Source: an uncultured Bacteroidales bacterium (GTDB lineage Bacteria > Bacteroidota > Bacteroidia > Bacteroidales > Muribaculaceae). From it: DNA of 64,000 nucleotides. How positions within the stretch are numbered: position 1 is the first letter of the stretch; each line of letters begins with the position of its first letter. Where the stretch lies: positions 1 to 64,000 of the forward strand of contig UQDU01000007.1 of NCBI GenBank assembly GCA_900539915.1, given 5' to 3'. Under the pieces are notes generated by a model. The model was not told the DNA's origin and searched no databases. It saw nothing but the letters and a program-made list of their open reading frames with translations. Position numbers and translations under genes: made by a program. Below are positions 36,503 to 45,958 of the stretch, piece by piece.

Positions 36503-36623
36503 CCCCCGGATTACCCCTCAGATTTATTTTTTACATCAGAGGCATCAGATTTTCCATCCTTGATGCCATCTGATTCGGATATTATCATTATCTTGGCCCC
36601 ATCACCTCCCAAACCACATCATT

Positions 36624-37190
36624 ATGGAGCCGATGAAGCAGTTTCTGAAGATTTCGGGCGACTACACCAACTGGAATGTCTATCGCAAGTCGCTTATCGT
36701 CTGCGATGTCACCGAGATGTTCATCCGCCGCTATTCGCTGCGGCTGACGCGCACCGCTGACCAGATGCGCCAGGCAGCCCGCTCCTGCAAGCAGAACCTT
36801 GTGGAAGGCATCACCGATGCCACCGTATCGCTGGAGATGGGCATACGCCTTGTGGGCATCGCGCGAGGGTCGGCACGTGAGCTGCTTGAGGACTATGGCG
36901 ACTACCTGCGCCAAAACAGGCTCGTGACATGGGGCAGCTCCGACATCCGTACCCTGCAAGCCCGATACTACTGCCGCCTCTATGACGACCCGGCGCAATT
37001 CGTCGGCAAATGCACCCTGCGCACCGATGAAACCGTAGCCAACATCATGCTTACCCAGCTGCATCAGCTCGACCACATGCTTGGAGCCGTCCTCCGCAAG
37101 ATGGAGGAAGCCTTCATCAGCCAGGGCGGCATCAAAGAACAGATGTCGCAGGTGCGACGCGACTGGCGCCGCCGCAACGGCGGCCAGTGA
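36624..37190 (+). CDS. Four-helix bundle protein with suffix domain
   Basis: 188 residues, all alpha-helical. The N-terminal part to about 110 fits the four-helix bundle (S23/Avd-like, TIGR02436-like) family: TNWNVYRKSLIVCDVTEMF, then TADQMRQAARSCKQNLVEG, then a Gly/Ala-Arg helix. The C-terminal part (about 110-188) resembles the four-helix bundle suffix domain that I recall from Bacteroidales. Family members are often found inside rRNA intervening sequences or mobile elements, but their function is unclear. The start ATG at 36624 follows a gap with inverted repeats (GGCATCA/TGATGCC and ATCAGAT/ATCTGAT between 36541 and 36575). Confidence 0.75.
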   Translation: MEPMKQFLKISGDYTNWNVYRKSLIVCDVTEMFIRRYSLRLTRTADQMRQAARSCKQNLVEGITDATVSLEMGIRLVGIARGSARELLEDYGDYLRQNRLVTWGSSDIRTLQARYYCRLYDDPAQFVGKCTLRTDETVANIMLTQLHQLDHMLGAVLRKMEEAFISQGGIKEQMSQVRRDWRRRNGGQ

Positions 37191-37429
37191 CCTCCGCGAT
37201 AGAATCTCCCCACCCCCTCCGCGCCCCAATTCGGTTAATTTCTGTTAAATATCTTTAACCGCTGGCTGGATATTATAACACTTATAGCCACTTTTTGTAT
37301 ATTTGTAGGTGCAATCCTGTGCTAAATTTTGGGATAATCGGGGATATTTATAACTTGATAATGACGGCAATCCGTGGCTGTGGGTCTGGGGCCGTCGCCG
37401 CTGATTCCATTTTTGCCGCACCGGAGAGC

Positions 37430-37453
37430 GCACCGCTTATCGGTGCTTCTTTT
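37430..37453 (+). terminator. Possible terminator after four-helix bundle gene
   Basis: A six-base stem GCACCG/CGGTGC with loop CTTAT, then TTCTTTTTT. The stem is short and lies 240 bases from the stop, so this is tentative. Confidence 0.4.
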
Positions 37454-37501
37454 TATGTAAAAGCCTATAGCTCAATCACTTATATATTTTAACCATTAAA
37501 T

Positions 37502-37509
37502 TATATTTG
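37502..37509 (+). promoter_or_regulatory. Possible promoter box of the giant gene
   Basis: TATATTTG matches TAnnTTTG. It would give an unusually long leader of about 310 bases before the ATG at 37827. No TTG at the usual distance. Confidence 0.4.
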
Positions 37510-37826
37510 CACGTTAATCATCTAAATCACTTCTTAATCATCCTCTGCTAAATAATTCATGGCCGCCACCGTCGCTGCATGCAGCGGCACCGGCCGGCCG
37601 ACCGTCCCCCTTCCGTGGGGCGGATCTCTCCATCCGAATCATGTCCCTGCCGCACTGCGGCCCCGGGAGTCCACACCTGAGGACGCGCCATCACCTCTCC
37701 CCGGCACCCCCGAGATAAGTATAAGCCTTATCCCCCCGAAGCGAGGACCCCTGAAATCTCATAAAAATCAATCAAAAAAACAATCAATCAAACAAACCAA
37801 TTAACTAACAATAAAACCAACTCATT

Positions 37827-40800
37827 ATGAAGAAATTTCTTACATTCTTCGCTATGATGTTTGCGTTGCTTGGTTTCTCCCCGGCTATCCATGCCGACTG
37901 GACTTTCTATGTGGATACCAGTAATAATGGGTGGTCAGATGCCTACATCCAAGTTGGTAATGACACCGCATGGTACAGTGATTACCATGGAAATGTTGTG
38001 CCAAATACTAATGGCAAGGTGTATAAATTTTACGTACAGGGATGGAGTGATCTGACTAGGATTCATTTTGCTCCAACGCCAGGGCATTTAACGCAAAAAA
38101 CAGATGGTACAAATGGTAACGGGTCATATACAATAGGCAATCCCGAAAATTTATGGAAAGCTGTCAATAACCGTTGCTATGTGCTTAATTCCGGCAATGG
38201 CTCATCTAGTTGTAGAGATAACTATACACCCCCGACTCTTCCGTACATCTTCATCGACGGTGCTTCGCATCCGTTTGAGGCGGAAGGCTCTAATTGGGTC
38301 TATAAAATAGATGCCTCTACAGCGGCTAAAGAGTTCCGTCTCCAGAAGGATGACAATACGACTGCGCTTGGTACTAATGTCTCTAGTGTGGCTCTTGTCC
38401 CAAATGGATGTGGATACACTGCAACGACCAATATCAGCTCTTATACTTCGACGTCACTCAGCCTTTATGGTAATTTCTCGGGGCGACTTACAGTAGATGC
38501 AGGTTACGTATATACGTTGACCATCAATAGCGGTCTGTCGCAGTTGACCATGTCAAAGACTGAGACTAAGCCGGCTACTCCCGTGCTTCCTCCAACCGCC
38601 ACTGACAACAAGATTGTCATTCCGGCAGTTTCAGGTGCTCAGATTTACTATACCGAGACCACTGAGGGAGACCCCTCTACTTCCACATGGACTCCGTATC
38701 CTGAAGGTGGTATCCCCGTCGAGAACCACCATATGACCATCCGTGCGGCTGCTTACAAAGCAGAACTCGGAGATAAGGCTTGGTCAGATGTGACTGTCCA
38801 AAAAACCTATGCCTACGTCGTTAATGTGGTACCCAACATTGAGATCGATGTCCACACAGGTATAGCAACCATCACGGCTGACCTCAGCAAGATTCCTGCC
38901 AGCGCCAACGCTAAGATACTCTACTCTTGCGGTCCTGCCGCTCCCGGCAAGGTATATAGCGCCCCTGTTGACATGGCTACCGAGTGCACTGTCGAAGGCG
39001 CTACCCGCTATCCCATCAAGGCCCTCGTGCGTGCATGGGGTGGAGGCGATGACTATACCACTAAAGTAGAAAACCAGACCATCGACTCCGACGTCCGCAA
39101 CGCCCAGTGGGTTGGCCCGGCTGCCGTACGCCGTATATGCCTCTGGAGCTATAGCGAGGACGGCAATCCCGTGAAGCTCGACGAGTTCTCCAAGCAGGCC
39201 GACGGCTCTTACACCCTGTCATATTCGCCCGTAAGCGGCACCGACAGCAGCAAGGCAAACCAGCGCTATTTCATCCGCGTGGTGATGAACCATGACGAGC
39301 CTAATGATGTCGTATCTGACACCGGTGGCACATTCTACTCTCTCTCCACTGAGACCAATGGCGTAACGACTGTTGCATCAGGCGTGGAGAGCATAGGTTA
39401 CCACAACTTTACTCCCTCGGCCTCTGACGCGCGCGGCATGTTCTTCGCCGGCACAGACCGTGACCTCGTCAACCTGACCCTCAAAGGTGAGCTGACAGAA
39501 TACACCCTCCCCAGCAGCACCACCAAGTGCAAGCGTTTCGTTCCCGAAAGCATACTCCCCACGTGGGTAGCCGATGCCAGCATCAAGTCGGTAGAGCTCC
39601 GCGATGCCAACAACAATCTGCTCTGTACACTTACCCAGAATACCGGCACAGGAGAAACCAACTACTGGACCGGCATCACTACCGTGGCTCTGCCTAAGGC
39701 TGCTGACAATAGTAAGGATGAGAAATTCCATTTTGTAGCTGAGACCAAGGACGGTACGAAGTATTATTCTCTTGGCACAGACAGCAACTATTGGCTCTCT
39801 TACGGCCGATATGATGAGACTACAAGTCCTAAGCCTTCTACATCATCATCATCTGGCTATTACTTCTGCGTGAAAGAGACCTCTGCTATCGCCCAGGTGG
39901 CTATCGCTTTTGACGGCACCACTGCTTCCAAGATTTCCATCTCTCCCTATACCGATACCAAGAAGATGGATATCTCAGGCGATCCCCAAGCTCCTGCCAT
40001 ATACGGCTACGGCTCTGAGGTAGGTTCGTGGGACAATGCCCGCGAGTTCAACCAGTCGCCTACTCTCGACGGATGGGTGTACACTTTCATCGCCACACAG
40101 TCTACCGGCGAATTCCTTATCCGTGGTTCCAAGAACCATCTCTATGCTCCGATAGGTCTTGGATTTGATTCGCCCACCAACGTATGGCGTCAGGTGCCCG
40201 ACTCCTATACCGATGCCGCCAGCAAGAAGCGTGCCGCAGCCAAGATTTCAGGCCTGCAGGTAGGCGCTCGTTACCGCTTCATCCTCCAGGATGTAGGCGG
40301 ACAGGTGCAGATCTCCATCGAGGCTCTTCCCGAGTCTGTGCGTTCTATCAAGAAGGCCGAACTCTATTCCTATGTTAGTGGCACATCGACCAAACTCCTT
40401 GACATGGCTTATGACAAGGAAATGGATGTATGGAACACCGTAGGCACCTATCATTGGGACGGCAACCTTGGCGGTGAGGATGATACCACCAGCCCGCGCC
40501 TCTATGTCAAGTACTACGTCGGCTATGAGAATGACCAGCCTGAGGAGTATTCGGTCCGCTATGTAGGATGGACCGAAACATCGTCAGACTATACCCTCCA
40601 GTCTACCTCACAGTATTCTAACAAGCCCGTCACTTTCACCAGTCTTGAAGAAGATGCTCTCAAGACTTTCAAGGTGCGTCCTTCAGGTAAATACTATGTG
40701 CAGGTGGCTTTTGACAAGTCTAACCTGAAAGCAGGCTGGATCGGCATGTCTACAAGCATGCTCGCACCCTCGATATATCCCGAAGTGGAGACCAAGTCGT

Positions 40801-43800
40801 GGTCGCTCTCTGACGAAAATGTCATGAAGACCAACGAGCACAAGTACTTCTACATGTCGGCTCTTCAGAACGATAACCGCCTCTCACCCGAGTGGGAGCT
40901 TATCAAGCAAGCCGACGGCAAGTATGTGCTTGACAACTTCGTAGTCATCCCCGGTGCTGAGTTCCGCATCCGTGAGGTCTACAAGAAATCCAATGGCAAA
41001 TTTGAGGTGCATGACTGGGGCTATGACAACGTCAACGATGTCAAAGCTGCGGCTTTCGGCCTCACATCAGATACACAGGCTGCTGCCGACTCCAAACCCT
41101 CGGCTGACTTTGCCATCTCGACTGACAAGAGTCGCGGTATCTTCTGGAACATTGGAGCTACCATGGTGCGTCTGGAATTTGATCCTTCCGCATCGGCTCC
41201 TCTTAAAGCCATCATCGACTTCTCTTATCCCTCCACCCTCAAGCAGGCTCCCAAGCCCGGCTTCCCCTGGGTGGGTCTGACCTCGTCTAACATCACGGCT
41301 GCGTCAGGCACCAACCAGACCTACAGCTACGCCGGAGACCTTGGTATCGCTCTGGGCACTGACGGCCTGACACAGGAAACGCTTGATAAGATGGGCATGA
41401 CTGTAGCTGAACTCAACGGAGCGTTTACCAATGCCTTTATCCAGTGGACTACGGACGGTAAGCCCTATGTCTATGACGGCCACGTGAACGAGATAGCTGA
41501 AAACACCAATACGGAGGTTTACTATATCCCTGGAAAGCCAGAAGAAGTGCTTTTCGCTACCACCAAGAAGCCTCAGGCCGGCCAGGTGATGAGCTCTACC
41601 ATCTTGCCTCCCCGTGTATCTCCGCAGTTACATATGACCACCGTCCGCGGTGTCGCTACGCCGTCGGCCGAGTCGCTGACTTTCACCTACCACGGTGTCA
41701 CTACACCCAAGGATGACCCCAGCATCGTGCTGTCGCAAAATGGTACTTCCGTTGATGAAAATACCCGTTTCGCAGTCTACGAAATCCAGAATGTCGAGCT
41801 TCAGGGTATGTTCAAGGTGTTTACCGGTTATGGTGCCCGTCAGTATGGCAAGACGACCAACGGACTCTCTTGGTATGCCAACTGGGGTGTAGGCTCAGCT
41901 ACTGACGGTCAGGGTTATGCTTTCCAGGAAATTACTAAGACATCACAGCTTCCGCTCAACGGCGGCGGTGCCCTTACCAAATCTGACGGCACTGCCGAAC
42001 GTGGATATGACGACAAGACCTACGAGGATAAAGGTCCTTGGAACTATTACGAGCGACAGGATAATGCCGCCGGCAACTACTTCCTGCTCGCTGACCGCAA
42101 GTATGTGCCCTCGCTTAAGTTCTATCTCGCTCTGGATTGTGACTATCCGACGAACCGTAACAAGTTCCATAACCGCTATACCAAAAGCGGACGTGGCGAC
42201 TTTAACGACTACTACAATGTGGGCCGCAACTACTCATGGCTTAGCGTTAACCTGACAGCCGAGCGACCCATCATCACTCTTGACAAAGTCGGAGCCAACA
42301 CAGGCCATGTGCGTTACTGGCTTAACGAGGACAAGGACGAAACCAAACCCGTGGTAAAATCGTTCCGTACACTGTTTGTGCGTATCCCCGACGAACATTT
42401 GGCTGACTGGGACTTCGAACCCACCACATGTCCTGTCAAGTGGGACACCGCTAATAACAAAGCCGTGCTTGTCAAGGACGGCACAGAGATTGACATCACA
42501 AGCTCTACATATGGCGGTGAGTTCCACCAGAATGTCAACCAGCGTTGGATCGAACCGACTACCTATGACCGTGCCAACCTCCCTGCAGGTACCTACGTGG
42601 CCTACATCTATGATGTGGACTATGACACATCCGACGGTGAGTATGACATCAAGGATACCGACCTCTGGAACACTTCGCGCCGTATCCGCGTGTTTGCAGT
42701 GCCTCAGGGCACAGTGCGCGGCTGGCAGCGTGTAGGTGCTCGTGATGATAAGAAGGTCTACCATCCCATCATCCGTGTAGCTCCCGATGTGTCTGCGGTT
42801 ATTGCCAACCTCGATGGTGAAGCAACCATTGATAAGGTCAGCGCAACTGTGACTGTGACCAACATCGGCCCCAATACCCATTTCTGGGATGTCAACGGCA
42901 ACCCCCTCCCCGGTGGAGAACATTGGGGTGCTGAGGCAGCCGATAAGAGTGGCATATATGTAACTTGGGGTAACCAGTACCATGCTGCTACAGAAACCGA
43001 GCCTGAACAGGAGGGTGTAGCCACAGTGCACTATCCCGCAGGCTACTTCTCGGCTGACCGTCAGAATGCTGCTAACTTCGACGTATGTGACACCCGCATC
43101 AACTTCATGACCAATCTGGCTATCCAGACTCAGATTGAAGGCGGTGTACCCTCTACCCCCTATGATGTGGATGTGTTTACATACATGCCGGCCGGCAAGC
43201 TCTATGGTAAGCTCGTGCCTCGCAAGCAAGGCGATTCGTTCAACTATCTTGCAGTCACCGCTGAGGATGGACTCCCGGCTGACGAAGATCAGGATGATTA
43301 TGCACGTATCCGCTATGTCGACAAAAACGACGATAATGCTATCTGCTACATTGCCAATGTACAGCACTCCGACGTGACCGCTAAGGTATGGTATGTGTCT
43401 CCGACAGGTGAAAATATAGAACTCTTCACCACTCCGCTTGACATGAAGTCTAATCCCAAGGACCTCTCATCGGAGAACCATGGAGTCTACACTGCCAAGC
43501 GTCTCAAGATTGGCGGTATCCCCTATGTGGCCGATACCGATACCGATATCGACGAAACTCCGCTGAGCGTACGTAAGAAGCAGACAGCCGACTTTATAGT
43601 TGAGCTGACATACACTACCGGCGGATTTGAACCGTGGCAGTCTCGTCAGATTCCGACGTCGCTTAGTCTTGATGCCGAACTCCTGACCTCTCCGCGTCAG
43701 GGTCTCCGTGACGTGCTCACACAGGAAGATGCTGATAATCGTAAGGTAGATGGCTCAGGTGTAGCCAAGGACGTTACCGCTGTCAGCGAATCGTTCATCG

Positions 43801-45458
43801 AGAACTACGGCGGTCTATTCACCAACATCGAGGATGCCCATGTGGCTCTCCACGCTGTGCCTAAGAACGATGCTCTCGTCGGTCACAACAGCCTCCGCCA
43901 GTGGTACATGGATCATGGCGACAAGTTTGCCGACGGCACTGTCAATCCTTTCAACCCCAACAGCCATCTTGCCGTAGGTAATGCAAAGGCTGACGGCACC
44001 ACTTACAGCACTCCTGAAGAGGTGCACCCGATGCTCCGCAGTGCGAACCCCGTTGCATCTACTGATGGCTTCCGTAACGACTCCGAGCTTAACAACGCAT
44101 GGTGGAACCACAATGCCCTTGTTGCTCCCGAGTTCCACACGGCTGACCAGATCAAGGGTACTCTTACTATCGAGGGCGGTAAAGTCACAGACTTTACTCC
44201 CGGTGCCAACAAGCCTAAGAACCATCGCTCATTCTGGGCCGGTGTCAAGGTTGACAACAATGATGCCTACAAGAAGTGGGAAGGCGGTTATATCCTCAAA
44301 GCTCCTGAAGGTTTTGACGTGGATATCCGCGATCCGAAGCACGGCTACTATGGCCAGAGCAACCACTTCTCCAAGAAGCGTAGTGGATTCTACCACGGCG
44401 AGATGCCTCTTAATCTCAACGATATTGTCGCCGTGTTAGGTAAAGGTCAGGGTGCCGGATCGGATGCTTTCGTCGCTGATGACCGTACAGGTCTCTATGT
44501 CGATGCTCAGGCTGTGTATGACAAAGCGAAAGAATTCCATCCTTACGACGTGGCTATCACTGAAGCTGTCAATGAAGGACAGAGCTCTGTAACTGTGGCT
44601 GGTGTGACATATCCGATCAACTGGAACACGGATTACATCTGGGACTACGATCCTATATATGCCATCCGCGAGCAGGTCGCTTTTGAAGCAGCCGATGGAG
44701 CTGAGGCTCCTGCCGATGCCCTGTTTGAAGCAGCCGGACATATGTTCTTCAAGGTGCGCCACGTCAACCATGAATCATGGTTTGTACCCGGTGCCAATGT
44801 GGCCGAAGGCGATCTCAAGACCCAGCCTCTCTGGCCTGCCTTCAAGGATATAGCTGGTTTCCCGGCTTCCGGCTCAGCCAAGGAGAAGGACGAATTCGTA
44901 ATGAATCAGCTGCGTATGAACTTCAGTGACTACTGTCCGCTGGTCTACGACGTACGCTACACCTATCCGTTCCTGACCTCTGATCAGTATGTGACAGCCG
45001 AGAACTACAAGGCTCCCGAGACCAATGCCCGTGCACGCAAGGCTCGTTCTGCCGAGTATTCATCTATCTCTGATGCGATGAATGCAGCGCAGACCGCTAA
45101 GGAGACTGCTCCCGGTGTGGTTACCGATATCGTAGCCCGTGACAAGGGCCGTGTATCGTTCTTCGGTGCCTCTGAGCCCAGTAAGGTAGTCCCCACCGCC
45201 ATCAGCGATGTCAACGACGATATCCGTGGCAAGGGATTCAGCATCGTCTACAACCGTGCAGCAGGCACTGTCACAGTCAAGGCCGAAGGCAAGAAGCTGG
45301 AGAATGCCGCTGTATATGACGCTACGGGTGCTTCGCTCGTTGCCGGCGCTTACGCTGACCGCATCGACGAGAACACCATCGTGCTTGATGTACGTAACAT
45401 CGCTCGCGGTGCCTACGTGGTAGGTACCAACCTCGGCGGTGCCAAGTTCATGAAATAA
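37827..45458 (+). CDS. Giant secreted multi-domain protein with C-terminal sorting-like tail
   Basis: 2543 residues, the largest gene here. A signal peptide ends near residue 23 (AIHA-DW). The body is a string of beta-sandwich-like modules rich in Thr, Ser, Asp, Tyr and Trp. Several recall starch-binding (SusE/SusF-like) repeats, for example EFRLQKDDNTTALG near 173, EFLIRGSKNHLYAPIG near 766 and EFRIREVYKKSNG near 1045. The last 75 residues (KNEN-type linker, then VYDATGASLVAGAY, DENTIVLDVRNIARGAYVVG and KFMK at the end) look like a type IX secretion (Por) C-terminal sorting domain. I infer a surface or released carbohydrate-interacting protein. No catalytic motif is recognised. The neighbour porW fits type IX export. 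Confidence 0.85.
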   Translation: MKKFLTFFAMMFALLGFSPAIHADWTFYVDTSNNGWSDAYIQVGNDTAWYSDYHGNVVPNTNGKVYKFYVQGWSDLTRIHFAPTPGHLTQKTDGTNGNGSYTIGNPENLWKAVNNRCYVLNSGNGSSSCRDNYTPPTLPYIFIDGASHPFEAEGSNWVYKIDASTAAKEFRLQKDDNTTALGTNVSSVALVPNGCGYTATTNISSYTSTSLSLYGNFSGRLTVDAGYVYTLTINSGLSQLTMSKTETKPATPVLPPTATDNKIVIPAVSGAQIYYTETTEGDPSTSTWTPYPEGGIPVENHHMTIRAAAYKAELGDKAWSDVTVQKTYAYVVNVVPNIEIDVHTGIATITADLSKIPASANAKILYSCGPAAPGKVYSAPVDMATECTVEGATRYPIKALVRAWGGGDDYTTKVENQTIDSDVRNAQWVGPAAVRRICLWSYSEDGNPVKLDEFSKQADGSYTLSYSPVSGTDSSKANQRYFIRVVMNHDEPNDVVSDTGGTFYSLSTETNGVTTVASGVESIGYHNFTPSASDARGMFFAGTDRDLVNLTLKGELTEYTLPSSTTKCKRFVPESILPTWVADASIKSVELRDANNNLLCTLTQNTGTGETNYWTGITTVALPKAADNSKDEKFHFVAETKDGTKYYSLGTDSNYWLSYGRYDETTSPKPSTSSSSGYYFCVKETSAIAQVAIAFDGTTASKISISPYTDTKKMDISGDPQAPAIYGYGSEVGSWDNAREFNQSPTLDGWVYTFIATQSTGEFLIRGSKNHLYAPIGLGFDSPTNVWRQVPDSYTDAASKKRAAAKISGLQVGARYRFILQDVGGQVQISIEALPESVRSIKKAELYSYVSGTSTKLLDMAYDKEMDVWNTVGTYHWDGNLGGEDDTTSPRLYVKYYVGYENDQPEEYSVRYVGWTETSSDYTLQSTSQYSNKPVTFTSLEEDALKTFKVRPSGKYYVQVAFDKSNLKAGWIGMSTSMLAPSIYPEVETKSWSLSDENVMKTNEHKYFYMSALQNDNRLSPEWELIKQADGKYVLDNFVVIPGAEFRIREVYKKSNGKFEVHDWGYDNVNDVKAAAFGLTSDTQAAADSKPSADFAISTDKSRGIFWNIGATMVRLEFDPSASAPLKAIIDFSYPSTLKQAPKPGFPWVGLTSSNITAASGTNQTYSYAGDLGIALGTDGLTQETLDKMGMTVAELNGAFTNAFIQWTTDGKPYVYDGHVNEIAENTNTEVYYIPGKPEEVLFATTKKPQAGQVMSSTILPPRVSPQLHMTTVRGVATPSAESLTFTYHGVTTPKDDPSIVLSQNGTSVDENTRFAVYEIQNVELQGMFKVFTGYGARQYGKTTNGLSWYANWGVGSATDGQGYAFQEITKTSQLPLNGGGALTKSDGTAERGYDDKTYEDKGPWNYYERQDNAAGNYFLLADRKYVPSLKFYLALDCDYPTNRNKFHNRYTKSGRGDFNDYYNVGRNYSWLSVNLTAERPIITLDKVGANTGHVRYWLNEDKDETKPVVKSFRTLFVRIPDEHLADWDFEPTTCPVKWDTANNKAVLVKDGTEIDITSSTYGGEFHQNVNQRWIEPTTYDRANLPAGTYVAYIYDVDYDTSDGEYDIKDTDLWNTSRRIRVFAVPQGTVRGWQRVGARDDKKVYHPIIRVAPDVSAVIANLDGEATIDKVSATVTVTNIGPNTHFWDVNGNPLPGGEHWGAEAADKSGIYVTWGNQYHAATETEPEQEGVATVHYPAGYFSADRQNAANFDVCDTRINFMTNLAIQTQIEGGVPSTPYDVDVFTYMPAGKLYGKLVPRKQGDSFNYLAVTAEDGLPADEDQDDYARIRYVDKNDDNAICYIANVQHSDVTAKVWYVSPTGENIELFTTPLDMKSNPKDLSSENHGVYTAKRLKIGGIPYVADTDTDIDETPLSVRKKQTADFIVELTYTTGGFEPWQSRQIPTSLSLDAELLTSPRQGLRDVLTQEDADNRKVDGSGVAKDVTAVSESFIENYGGLFTNIEDAHVALHAVPKNDALVGHNSLRQWYMDHGDKFADGTVNPFNPNSHLAVGNAKADGTTYSTPEEVHPMLRSANPVASTDGFRNDSELNNAWWNHNALVAPEFHTADQIKGTLTIEGGKVTDFTPGANKPKNHRSFWAGVKVDNNDAYKKWEGGYILKAPEGFDVDIRDPKHGYYGQSNHFSKKRSGFYHGEMPLNLNDIVAVLGKGQGAGSDAFVADDRTGLYVDAQAVYDKAKEFHPYDVAITEAVNEGQSSVTVAGVTYPINWNTDYIWDYDPIYAIREQVAFEAADGAEAPADALFEAAGHMFFKVRHVNHESWFVPGANVAEGDLKTQPLWPAFKDIAGFPASGSAKEKDEFVMNQLRMNFSDYCPLVYDVRYTYPFLTSDQYVTAENYKAPETNARARKARSAEYSSISDAMNAAQTAKETAPGVVTDIVARDKGRVSFFGASEPSKVVPTAISDVNDDIRGKGFSIVYNRAAGTVTVKAEGKKLENAAVYDATGASLVAGAYADRIDENTIVLDVRNIARGAYVVGTNLGGAKFMK

Positions 45459-45464
45459 TCCTCA

Positions 45465-45505
45465 GGCCCGGCATGCCGGTGACATGTAGCTGACATGCCG
45501 GGCCT
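45465..45505 (+). terminator. Hairpin after giant gene
   Basis: Perfect 11-base arms GGCCCGGCATG (45465-45475) and CATGCCGGGCC (45494-45504) flank an 18-base loop, six bases after the stop. There is no strong T run behind it, so it may act as a stability hairpin or terminate by other means. Confidence 0.6.
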
Positions 45506-45543
45506 TAGATTATATGATATGTATGTAGGGCCGCGGTCCGCAG

Positions 45544-45715
45544 CAATGTCACTAACATAAGGAATACGCTCATTGTGCAGTAGGGACATGCCATGGCATG
45601 TCTGCTAACGCAATACTCTTCAATAGCATGGCTTTAGGCGACATGCCATGGCATGTCCCTACTACCTGACAACGCTATTCAGGCTTTAACGACTGCTTAA
45701 GTTAGTCACATTACT
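45544..45715 (+). mobile_element. MITE-like element, copy 1, with 9-bp flanking repeats
   Basis: Terminal inverted repeats AATGTCACTAACATAA (left, from 45545) and its near-complement TTAAGTTAGTCACATT (right, ending 45712). Inside are two inverted 23-base cores GTAGGGACATGCCATGGCATGTC (45580-45602 and 45640-45662). The element is bounded by GTCCGCAGC at 45536-45544 and again at 45716-45724, consistent with a target duplication; three bases (ACT) lie between the right end and the repeat. It encodes no protein. A second copy in opposite orientation is at 49434. Confidence 0.72.
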
Positions 45716-45830
45716 GTCCGCAGCGGCCATCGCTCCCGAAAAATATTTAACACGATAAGAAAAAATACAGTTGATAAGTTTAGTAATATAGTTTGTTCAT
45801 TAGCACAGAAAGTTAAATATTTCCAACCCC

Positions 45831-45902
45831 GTCGGCGGAGGATTCCCAACTCCGCCGGCACTAACTCCCGGCGCGGGGGCTGTCGTGATGACAGCCCCCG
45901 CG
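45831..45902 (+). promoter_or_regulatory. Two strong hairpins in the porW leader
   Basis: Hairpin 1 pairs GTCGGCGGAG (45831-45840) with CTCCGCCGGC (45850-45859). Hairpin 2 pairs CGCGGGGGCTGTC (45872-45884) with GACAGCCCCCGCG (45890-45902), a perfect 13-base stem with loop GTGAT. They lie 55-127 bases before porW and are not followed by T runs. They may be processing or regulatory structures, but no known riboswitch class is recognised. Confidence 0.5.
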
Positions 45903-45922
45903 TTGCGTTGGTGGGGAGTCTT

Positions 45923-45958
45923 TATAAGATTTCCGCGATTTCCGCGTTATAATTATAA
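45923..45958. repeat. TATAAG 9-bp-period array before porW
   Basis: Nonamers TATAAGATT, TCCGCGATT, TCCGCGTTA and TAATTATAA end at the A of the porW start codon. Two middle units have changed TATAAG to TCCGCG while keeping the nine-base phase. Confidence 0.5.

Larger units (their letters stand above)
37191..37826. other. Long non-coding gap and leader before the giant gene
   Basis: 636 bases without a supported gene. It holds a weak hairpin with T run at 37430-37453 (GCACCG-CTTAT-CGGTGC-TTCTTTTT), a TATATTTG box at 37502, and then about 310 bases of leader with a GC-rich core. That core includes a perfect 14-base palindrome CGCTGCATGCAGCG at 37573-37586 next to CCGGCCGGCC, and the leader ends in A-rich sequence. 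An 81-codon frame in it (37559-37804) has low-complexity content and no sign of being translated. Confidence 0.6.

Noticed and set aside
37559..37804. An 81-codon frame before the giant gene
   Set aside because: Low-complexity Pro/Lys-rich product, lies in a probable leader, no start context and no family features.
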